Part shown: in pieces, positions 1 through 5,131 of the stretch
How the letters are laid out: each line of letters begins with the position of its first letter
Numbering within the stretch: the first letter of the stretch is position 1
Source of the DNA: Verrucomicrobiales bacterium
GTDB taxonomy: Bacteria; Verrucomicrobiota; Verrucomicrobiia; Limisphaerales; UBA9464
NCBI GenBank assembly: GCA_003445095.1
Contig: DLVS01000726.1
Span: 1 to 5,131, forward strand
Length of the DNA stretch: 5,131 nt
Reading direction: 5' to 3'
Notes under the pieces: generated by a model
The model's database searches: none
Told to the model about the DNA's origin: nothing
What the model saw: only the letters and a program-made list of their open reading frames with translations
Made by a program: the position numbers and the translations under genes

Positions 1-63
1 AATGGACCAGTAAGTGATAAATCAATACCGTTTTTTTTTTAATGATACGGCGACCACCGAGAT
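1..63. other. Sequencing-adapter artefact (T10 + Illumina P5) at contig edge
   Basis: Positions 31-40 are ten T residues. Positions 41-63 (AATGATACGG... to ...GAGAT) match the first 23 bases of the Illumina P5 oligo exactly, and the match stops where the repeat-protein gene begins. Flow-cell P5 oligos carry a T-rich 5' spacer, so the T10 plus P5 order is what a read running through the adapter would leave, read in reverse. Translation gives the familiar artefact peptides MIRRPPR and FFFNDTATTEI. Positions 1-30 are AT-rich, unlike the rest of the window, and of unknown origin. The whole stretch should be trimmed, and the ATG at 42 is not a biological start. Confidence 0.95.
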
Positions 64-950
64 TGGCGATCTCCGGCGACACGCTTTATGTAGGCGGACT
101 ATTCACTCAGGCGGGCGGCGAACCCGCCAAAAGTGTCGCCCGCTGGAATGGAATTACCTGGAGTGCCCTCGGCGAAGGGTTGGATGGCTGGGCGTATGCG
201 CTGACTCTCTTGGGAAGTGACCTAATTGCGGGGGGAGGATTCTACATCAGGGGCACCGACTGTAATGTTGCCCGATGGAATGGGACCACCTGGAGCCCGA
301 TGGGCTACGGTCCAACGGTGCGAGCCTTGGCTGTCTCGGGCAACAACCTTTATGTTGGGGGCTCAGCAGATATTGAGAGCGCTGGATCAGTCTATGTCTC
401 CCGGTGGGATGGGAACGCCTGGGGCAGGCTGGGGGCAGATCTGAGCGGCGACACCTTGACGTCCGTGTATGCCTTGGCGGTGTCGGGCAGCAACGTCTAT
501 GCAGCCGGCCATTTCATGACGGCGGGAGAGGTTCCCGCGGCTAACATTGCGCACTGGGACGGACACACCTGGAGTAGCTTGGGTACTGGGATCACGGGTG
601 ACAGAAACACTTGGGGGTATGCCCTGGCCCTGTCAGGCGCCGACCTCTACGTGGGAGGCCGGTTTGTGAGAGCCGGTGGAAAGCCCTCCGCCAAAGTGGC
701 CCGAGCGCGAGTGAGCTTCGTCCCAGACCAACTGGCGTTGCAGTTCAACGTACCTGAGGCGCCCAACAACACACTTTCGTTCTCCGGCGTGCCCGGATTC
801 CCCTATCTCGTTCAATACGCGACGAACCTGGCGACCGGCTCGTGGACGACGTTTTCCACCAATCCTCCCGCCGCTGACGGAGTTGGAACGGTACTGGATC
901 CAGCCGCGACGAGTCCGCAGCGATTCTATCGCGTGGGGTACGAAGAATAA
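63..950 (+). CDS. Secreted beta-propeller-like repeat protein, 5'-truncated
   Basis: This is the C-terminal part of a protein whose start is missing; the in-frame ATG at 42 lies in adapter sequence, and real coding begins near TTG 63 (LAISGDTLYVGG). Five repeats of about 43-50 residues are visible, each with a core like LYVGG.F..AGG..A..VARW[ND]G..W[SG].LG. The linking tryptophan codons are at 159, 291, 420 and 570. Such repeats are expected to form blades of a beta-propeller. From about 700 to the TAA at 948-950 follows a beta-rich domain (LSFSGVPGFPYLVQYATNL..W) ending in RFYRV, a C-terminal style familiar from Verrucomicrobiota extracellular proteins. No PEP-CTERM or LPXTG-type sorting signal is seen. 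Export is inferred from the family and from the paralogue immediately downstream, which has a signal peptide. Substrate or partner is unknown, and enzymatic motifs are not apparent. Family placement is fairly secure; function is not. Confidence 0.85.
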   Translation: MAISGDTLYVGGLFTQAGGEPAKSVARWNGITWSALGEGLDGWAYALTLLGSDLIAGGGFYIRGTDCNVARWNGTTWSPMGYGPTVRALAVSGNNLYVGGSADIESAGSVYVSRWDGNAWGRLGADLSGDTLTSVYALAVSGSNVYAAGHFMTAGEVPAANIAHWDGHTWSSLGTGITGDRNTWGYALALSGADLYVGGRFVRAGGKPSAKVARARVSFVPDQLALQFNVPEAPNNTLSFSGVPGFPYLVQYATNLATGSWTTFSTNPPAADGVGTVLDPAATSPQRFYRVGYEE

Positions 951-985
951 GAACTGTCCTCAACCCACGACACCGTTTCATCCGA

Positions 986-1936
986 ATGAACCGCTCAAAC
1001 CCTCGTATGAAAACTCAGAAGAAATTGCTCTTCCGTCTCTTGAGGCTGCCGCTCCTTTTCGGGGCCGGGCTAACGCTCGCGGCCCAGAGTCCAAAGCCAG
1101 AATTCCTAAGCCGATCAGGAGGTGACCGTCCGAATCCCAACACCGAGGTCTCCGCCAGCAACGGTCCGGCGGCAACTCATCGATCGCGTCTTGCCCGAAC
1201 ATTCACTGAGGAGAATTGGATCAGCATGGGTGGAATACCCGGGGTCGATGGATTTGTGTCCGCCGCGGTGGTGGATACTGCGGGCCGCCTCTATGTCGCC
1301 GGAAACTTTACGATCGCGGGCGACGTCTTTGCCCGTGGGATCGCTCGCTGGGATGGAATCCAGTGGAGCGCGCTGGGCGAAGGGGTGGGGGGAGGAGACG
1401 ACGCTTATGTGTCTGAGTTGGTGGTGTCGGCGGGGAGCCTGTATGCGGGAGTCAAATTCACGAGGTTGGACGGGAATCTAACCAACTACCTCGCCCAGTG
1501 GGACGGCGCCCAATGGAGTCCATTGAGAGAAGCGGTGCGGGCAAAAGACTATGCTAATTTGTCGGCGCTGGCGGTGTTGGGCGCCGATTTGTATGTGGGC
1601 GGCTCGTTCACGATCGCCGGCGGTCAGGTTTCCGCCAACCTGGCCCGGTTGAGGCTGGATTGGTCTCCGCAGATACCTTTGGAATTTGTCCCCGGCAGCA
1701 TCGCTATTTCCGGCGGTACTTTTAACGCGTTGCTCAAAGGACCGGAGGGAAGCCGCGTGGTGGTCGATTCTTCGAGTTGGGAACTCATGGCAACCAACAA
1801 CCTGCCCCGCGAAGAGTGGTTACGCACCCCGTGGCGGCCCGTGGCGACCAACACGCTGCGAAGCGAAGGATGGTCTCTCTCCCTTCCCATCGATTCCGGC
1901 AGTCAGCAATTTCACCGCGCTCGCTTGGTTCAGTAG
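986..1936 (+). CDS. Secreted beta-propeller-like repeat protein, short paralogue of the upstream gene
   Basis: A 316-residue protein of unknown function. The N-terminus is a signal peptide: basic residues (KTQKK, R) then a hydrophobic run LLRLPLLFGAGLTLAAQ, with cleavage probably soon after. ATG 1007 (MKTQKK) would give a more typical signal peptide than ATG 986; neither has a Shine-Dalgarno, so the start is uncertain by seven codons. A low-complexity spacer (residues ~30-75) leads into ENWISMGGIPG and three repeats of 49-50 residues, with tryptophans near residues 78, 127, 177 and 226. They share LY[VA][AG]..FT...G...(A/N)..A.WDG..WS with the gene upstream, 35 bp away, suggesting tandem duplication and perhaps co-transcription. 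The C-terminal ~85 residues resemble a worn version of the beta-rich Verrucomicrobiota tail (PVATNTL..., ending FHRARLVQ) and hold a tandem duplication. Three repeats are few for a closed propeller, so it may be contracted or may oligomerise. Confidence 0.85.
   Translation: MNRSNPRMKTQKKLLFRLLRLPLLFGAGLTLAAQSPKPEFLSRSGGDRPNPNTEVSASNGPAATHRSRLARTFTEENWISMGGIPGVDGFVSAAVVDTAGRLYVAGNFTIAGDVFARGIARWDGIQWSALGEGVGGGDDAYVSELVVSAGSLYAGVKFTRLDGNLTNYLAQWDGAQWSPLREAVRAKDYANLSALAVLGADLYVGGSFTIAGGQVSANLARLRLDWSPQIPLEFVPGSIAISGGTFNALLKGPEGSRVVVDSSSWELMATNNLPREEWLRTPWRPVATNTLRSEGWSLSLPIDSGSQQFHRARLVQ
1007..1090 (+). other. Predicted Sec signal peptide of the short repeat protein
   Basis: Counting from the ATG at 1007, the peptide has a basic n-region (K2, K5, K6), a leucine-rich hydrophobic core of about 17 residues (LLRLPLLFGAGLTLAAQ) and a small-residue region (LAAQS) suitable for signal peptidase I. 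There is no lipobox cysteine, so a soluble secreted product rather than a lipoprotein is expected. The exact cleavage site is not certain. Confidence 0.7.
1778..1873 (+). repeat. Intragenic tandem duplication, 54-bp period
   Basis: Copy 1 (1778-1819) and copy 2 (1832-1873) encode WELMATNNLPREEW and WRPVATNTLRSEGW. The shared pattern is W..[MV]ATN.L..E.W, with identical codons for TGG, ACC, AAC, CTG, GAA and TGG. The offset is exactly 18 codons, so the frame is kept. It lies in the C-terminal beta-rich domain of the short repeat protein. The copies have diverged at several positions, so this is not a recent or assembly-made duplication. Confidence 0.65.
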
Positions 1937-2082
1937 CGATTCTACGGCGAAACAGCCGTTGAATGATCCACGGTCGGGATAGATCCTCATCAGACATCTC
2001 ACCCACCTTCGAATCGACTCCAGGATGATCTCATTTCCGGCTGATTTGCGCATGTTACTTTGATAGCATTTAACCAAGCTCC
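1937..2082. other. Intergenic region before the kinase gene
   Basis: This 146-bp gap holds no credible gene. Just after the upstream stop there is a small hairpin at 1944-1959. Near the kinase start, TGATAGCAT at 2061-2069 could be an extended -10 element (TGn plus TAGCAT), but no matching -35 is seen. If used, it would start transcription only a few bases before the GTG at 2083, giving an almost leaderless message. No Shine-Dalgarno precedes that GTG. The promoter idea is weak. No sigma-factor gene, which often accompanies kinases of this kind, is present here. Confidence 0.4.
1944..1959 (+). terminator. Possible weak terminator hairpin after the short repeat protein
   Basis: ACGGC (1944-1948) can pair with GCCGT (1955-1959) around a six-base loop, GAAACA, seven bases after the TAG stop at 1934-1936. 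The stem is only five pairs and no T-run follows, so intrinsic termination is doubtful. Position is the main argument. Confidence 0.2.
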
Positions 2083-5000
2083 GTGAACGACCCCTCCCCA
2101 ACGGAAGAAACGATCTTTGCGGCCGCGCTGCTCTATGAGACGCCTCCCGCGCGTTCCGCTTACTTGGATCAGGCGTGCGCTGGGCGCCCGGAGCTACGCC
2201 GGGCCGTCGAGGAACTCCTCCGCGCCAACCAAGATGGTGAATCATTCCTCGAACATCCCCCGTTGGCGCCAAACGTACCCGGGAATACTGCGCCGGTGAT
2301 CCCGGCTTCATTTGCCGGTGAGGGACCCGGCACTCGAATCGGCCGCTACGAACTGTTGGAGAAAATAGGTGAGGGTGGCTTCGGCGAAGTGTACGTCGCC
2401 GAACAACGCGAGCCGGTGAAGCGCAAGGTCGCGTTGAAGATCATCAAGTTGGGCATGGATAGCCGCCAAGTTATCGCCCGCTTCGAGGCTGAACGCCAAG
2501 CCCTGGCGATGATGGACCATCCGAACATCGCCAAGGTGTTCGATGCGGGGACGACGGGCAGCCCGCATCCCCAGCCCCTCTCCCCTCGGATGGGAGACGG
2601 TGGCCTGAGGCCGGGTGAGGGGCGTCCTTACTTCGTCATGGAGCTGGTCCGAGGCGTCGCCATCACCAAGTATTGCGACGAAAACCAACTCACCACCCAG
2701 GAACGGCTGAAACTTTTTATCCTCGTTTGCCATGCCGTTCAACACGCCCACCAGAAAGGGATCATTCACCGGGACATCAAACCTTCGAATATTCTGGTGA
2801 CGTTGCATGACGGTGCGCCGGTGCCCAAGGTGATCGACTTTGGCATCGCGAAGGCCACGCAAGGGAAGCTGACCGACCAAACCATCCACACCCAGTTCCA
2901 CCAGTTCATCGGCACTCCGGCCTATGTGAGTCCGGAAGAGGCGCAGATGAGCAGCCAGGACATCGACACCCGGAGCGACATCTATTCCTTGGGCGTGCTC
3001 CTCTACGAACTCTTGGTGGGCCATACCCCCTTCGACAGTCGCGAAATGCTCAAAGGAGGAATGGAGGCCATGCTGCGGATCATTCGCGAACAAGAACCCA
3101 TTTCGCCCAGCACTCGGCTCGCCACTTTGGAGGGAAATCTCCGCACGTCGGTGGCGCAAAACCGCGGCAATGCCAACGCCTCGAGACTCGCAGCATCTCT
3201 TCGCGGCGATTTGGATTGGATCGTAATGAAGAGCCTCGAAAAGGACCGCACCCGGCGGTACGACACCGCAGCTAGCTTGGCGTCGGATGTCCAAAGGCAC
3301 TTAAGCAATGAACCGGTCGTCGCCCGGCCGTCCAGTAGCGCCTATCGGTTCCAGAAGGCTATTCGAAGGAACAAGCTTGTGTTCACTGCGGCGTCCGTGG
3401 TCGTCGTGGTCATCGCGATCGGGCTCGGAGTGAGTACTTGGAAAACGCTGGAGGCTCAGCGAGCCCAACGAGATGCGGACGTGGCGCGAGCTGCCGCTGA
3501 ACAACAACGGTTGCGTGTCGAGGCAGCTCTCCAGCTCATGCAAATTCAGAAAGCTGAAGAGCGGTTCGAAACGGGAGAGTCGGCGGAGGGCGTCGCGTAT
3601 CTGGCGCAAGTGCTCCGCGCTAATCCGTCCAACGAAGTGGCGGCTTCACGCCTTGTTTCGGCGGTCTTTCGCCCTTTCTGCCGACAGACTATCGAACCGC
3701 TCCATCATGACCAGATGGTCAAGTCTGCGGTGTTTAGCCAGGATGGGACTCGGGTAGTGACGGCATCCTCCGACAAAACCGCGCGGGTTTGGGACGCGCG
3801 AAGTGGCCAGCCGCTGACTGAGCCGATTCGGCATCAGGCACAAGTAAGTTTCGCTGCATTCAGCCCGGACGGGCAGCGTATCGTGACGGCATCCTACGAC
3901 GGAACCGCTCGAGTGTGGGATGCACACAGCGGCCAGCCATTGACCGAACCCTTTCGGCATGACTCGGGCGTGGTGTTGGCCGAGTTCAGCCCAGACGGGC
4001 AGTGGGTGCTGACAGCCACGGGACGTGGAACAGCGAGGGTGTGGCATACAGACACCGGACAGCCGCTAACCGAGCCGCTTCGACACGATCAAGAAGACGG
4101 AGGGCTCATCGTCGGCGAGTTCAGCCCGGACGGGCAAAGAGTGGTGACCGCCTCAATGGACGGGACCGCGCGGGTGTGGGACTCACGCACCGGACAGCCA
4201 TTAACCGAACCGCTTCTGCATAATGCTCGGGTGTCCTCCGCGCAGTTTAGCCCAGACGGGCAAAGGGTTGTGACGGCCTCCCAGGACACATCTGCCCGGG
4301 TTTGGGATGCACATACCGGACAACCGCTGACCAAGCCCCTCGATCATGACCTTGGCGTGGAGGTCGCGCGCTTTAGCCCTGACGGACAGCGCGTTGTAAC
4401 GGCCTCCGGGGAATCTGCCCGGGTTTGGGATGCGAATACCGGACAACCACTGACCAAGCCGCTCCAACATCACGATAAGGTTCTATTCGTCGATATCAGC
4501 CCTGACGGACTGTGCGTGGTAACGGCCTCCGCGGACCGGACAGCTCGAGTGTGGGACCTACGCACTGGCCTTCCGCTGACCGAGTCGCTTCTGCATCATG
4601 ATCGGGTTTTGGGCGCGCGTTTCAGCCCTGACGGACAGCGAGTGTTGACGGTCTCGGGAGATCGGTCAGCTCAAGTGTGGGACGTGCGTACCGGCCAGGC
4701 GCTGGCCGAGCTTCTCCGGCACGATAAAGAAGTATTGGATGCGCGCTTCAGCCCGGACGGGCAAATGGTCGTGACGGGCTCATATGATAAGACAGCGCTA
4801 GTATGGGATCTACGCAGCGGCCGGCGGTTTACAGAACCATTGGTGCATCAGGGGATGGTGGAGTCCGTAGCGTTCAGCCCGGACGGGCAGCGAGTCGCCA
4901 CGGCAACTGTTGATGGCACCGCACGCGTATGGGACGTAGGCAGCGGTAAGCCGGTGACGGAGCCGCTGTCGCACCAAGGGCCAGTATGGTGCGTGACCTT

Positions 5001-5131
5001 CAGCCCTGATGGTCGGCAGATACTTACCAAGCGGGTGTGGGATGCCGATACTGGCCAGCCCTTGACTGAATCCCTCGGACGCGAATCTGAAATCACCCGC
5101 GCTGCGTTCAGCCCGGACGGGCAACGGGTGG
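2083..5131 (+). CDS. Transmembrane eukaryotic-like Ser/Thr protein kinase with C-terminal WD40 repeats, 3'-truncated
   Basis: It would phosphorylate Ser/Thr on unknown targets. GTG 2083 is the first start after in-frame stop TAA 2071-2073; the next in-frame ATG lies inside the kinase domain. Residues 1-70 (EETIFAAAL...AYLDQACAG...LLRA) are the helical N-terminus usual for this family. The kinase domain spans ~87-407: glycine loop GEGGFGEVY (96-104), VALK K119, helix-C E137, HRDIKPSN with D231 and N236, DFG D252, GTPAYVSPE (277-285), SDIYSLG with D299, and R391 near the end. All catalytic residues are present, so it should be active. A hydrophobic helix (~432-452) preceded by RFQKAIRRNK suggests an inside kinase and outside C-terminus. 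Then come a charged coiled segment (~454-495), a TPR-like stretch (~489-525) and WD40 repeats from ~547 to the window edge. Odd points are a ~20-residue insertion at 161-180 and one shortened WD repeat. No stop is reached, so the length exceeds 1016 residues. Confidence 0.95.
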   Translation, partial: MNDPSPTEETIFAAALLYETPPARSAYLDQACAGRPELRRAVEELLRANQDGESFLEHPPLAPNVPGNTAPVIPASFAGEGPGTRIGRYELLEKIGEGGFGEVYVAEQREPVKRKVALKIIKLGMDSRQVIARFEAERQALAMMDHPNIAKVFDAGTTGSPHPQPLSPRMGDGGLRPGEGRPYFVMELVRGVAITKYCDENQLTTQERLKLFILVCHAVQHAHQKGIIHRDIKPSNILVTLHDGAPVPKVIDFGIAKATQGKLTDQTIHTQFHQFIGTPAYVSPEEAQMSSQDIDTRSDIYSLGVLLYELLVGHTPFDSREMLKGGMEAMLRIIREQEPISPSTRLATLEGNLRTSVAQNRGNANASRLAASLRGDLDWIVMKSLEKDRTRRYDTAASLASDVQRHLSNEPVVARPSSSAYRFQKAIRRNKLVFTAASVVVVVIAIGLGVSTWKTLEAQRAQRDADVARAAAEQQRLRVEAALQLMQIQKAEERFETGESAEGVAYLAQVLRANPSNEVAASRLVSAVFRPFCRQTIEPLHHDQMVKSAVFSQDGTRVVTASSDKTARVWDARSGQPLTEPIRHQAQVSFAAFSPDGQRIVTASYDGTARVWDAHSGQPLTEPFRHDSGVVLAEFSPDGQWVLTATGRGTARVWHTDTGQPLTEPLRHDQEDGGLIVGEFSPDGQRVVTASMDGTARVWDSRTGQPLTEPLLHNARVSSAQFSPDGQRVVTASQDTSARVWDAHTGQPLTKPLDHDLGVEVARFSPDGQRVVTASGESARVWDANTGQPLTKPLQHHDKVLFVDISPDGLCVVTASADRTARVWDLRTGLPLTESLLHHDRVLGARFSPDGQRVLTVSGDRSAQVWDVRTGQALAELLRHDKEVLDARFSPDGQMVVTGSYDKTALVWDLRSGRRFTEPLVHQGMVESVAFSPDGQRVATATVDGTARVWDVGSGKPVTEPLSHQGPVWCVTFSPDGRQILTKRVWDADTGQPLTESLGRESEITRAAFSPDGQRV
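2563..2622 (+). repeat. Palindromic repeat-like in-frame insertion inside the kinase domain
   Basis: About 20 codons (PHPQPLSPR...LRPGEG, residues 161-180) interrupt what would otherwise read FDAGTTGS-GRPYFVMELV, the usual uninterrupted join between small-lobe strands in this family. The DNA is C-rich then G-rich and self-complementary in parts. TCTCCC (2579-2584) pairs with GGGAGA (2592-2597) across a seven-base loop. GGCC (2602-2605) pairs with GGCC (2609-2612). The outer CCCC (2569-2572) pairs with GGGG (2619-2622). The peptide style (PHP.PLSP...GEG) resembles translated dispersed palindromic repeats I recall from other bacterial genomes. Its mobility and copy number cannot be judged from this window. 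Confidence 0.6.
3715..5131 (+). repeat. WD40 repeat array, eleven complete repeats plus a twelfth cut by the window edge
   Basis: Each unit reads roughly FSPDGQRVVTAS.D.TARVWD..TGQPLTEPL.HD..V. The FSPDG-equivalent phenylalanine codons are at 3733, 3859, 3985, 4120, 4246, 4372, 4495 (Ile here), 4621, 4747, 4873, 4999 and 5107. The period is 126 bp (42 residues) except three: repeat 3 is 135 bp (extra EDG-like residues before repeat 4), repeat 6 is 123 bp, and repeat 11 is 108 bp. The 17-base string TTCAGCCCGGACGGGCA occurs five times, at 3859, 4120, 4747, 4873 and 5107. Twelve or more repeats exceed one seven-bladed propeller and would fit two if the array reaches fourteen. The propeller probably binds a protein or other ligand outside the membrane. 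Confidence 0.93.

Noticed and set aside
42..62. ATG 42 as the start of the first repeat protein
   Set aside because: The codons for MIRRPPR come from the P5 adapter; the gene is truncated, not started, here.
14..220. ORF beginning MINQYRFFFNDTATTEI
   Set aside because: It starts in junk sequence, reads through the T10/P5 adapter and continues out of frame with the repeat protein.
1820..2311. 163-residue minus-strand ORF across the intergenic region
   Set aside because: It overlaps the 3' end of the short repeat protein and the start of the kinase, with low-complexity Arg/Pro-rich sequence and no recognisable domain.
2563..2622. Palindrome as a transcription terminator
   Set aside because: It lies inside the kinase coding sequence, has interrupted stems and is followed by no T-run, so an inserted repeat is a better explanation.
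2308..3300. 330-residue ORF on the minus strand opposite the kinase
   Set aside because: It lies entirely antisense to a kinase domain with all conserved motifs, and no recognisable domain is visible in it. Long antisense ORFs are common in GC-rich coding sequence.
3646..4473. Minus-strand ORFs with repeated motifs (such as HTRAVPS.EAVTTLCPSGLN)
   Set aside because: The repetition is the mirror of the WD40 repeats on the + strand; there is no independent gene evidence. The same applies to the minus-strand ORFs at 4810-5124.
3715..5131. Direct repeats considered as CRISPR or non-coding satellite
   Set aside because: The 126-bp period is in frame, the repeats diverge mostly at codon-tolerated positions, and they encode clear WD40 motifs.

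Overview
The window reads as a piece of a Verrucomicrobiota genome, most like the Pedosphaera/Limisphaerales group, assembled from Illumina data. This placement is inferred from protein style, not from a marker gene. Three clues support it: two secreted repeat proteins with the 'LYVGG.F..AGG...A.IARWDG..WS.LG' signature, one of which ends in an RFYRV tail; a eukaryotic-like Ser/Thr kinase of the 'EETIFAAAL...AYLDQACAG' type carrying many 'FSPDGQRVVTAS.D.TARVWD..TGQPLTEPL.H' repeats; and GC-rich codon use with no evident Shine-Dalgarno sites.

Layout, all on the + strand. Positions 1-63 are not trustworthy genomic sequence: a T10 run followed by 23 bases identical to the Illumina P5 oligo sits at the left edge, after 30 bases of unknown origin. 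From about 63 to 950 runs the 3' part of a secreted beta-propeller-like protein with five visible repeats and a C-terminal beta-rich domain. After 35 bp comes a shorter paralogue (986-1936) with a signal peptide, three repeats and a C-terminal domain that contains a small tandem duplication. A 146-bp gap follows (1937-2082). A GTG-started transmembrane Ser/Thr kinase then runs from 2083 off the right edge, at least 1016 codons, made of an N-terminal helical segment, kinase domain, one membrane helix, a coiled/TPR-like linker, and eleven complete WD40 repeats plus the start of a twelfth.

How they may fit together: the two repeat proteins are probably exported. The kinase is probably anchored in the cytoplasmic membrane, with its catalytic domain inside and its WD40 propeller outside. 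No sequence evidence links the kinase to the two upstream genes beyond shared orientation. I do not see an unmistakable new system. The items most worth checking are a roughly 60-bp palindromic, repeat-like insertion placed in frame inside the kinase small lobe, uneven evolution of the WD40 array, and the adapter artefact at the left end, which creates false start codons.
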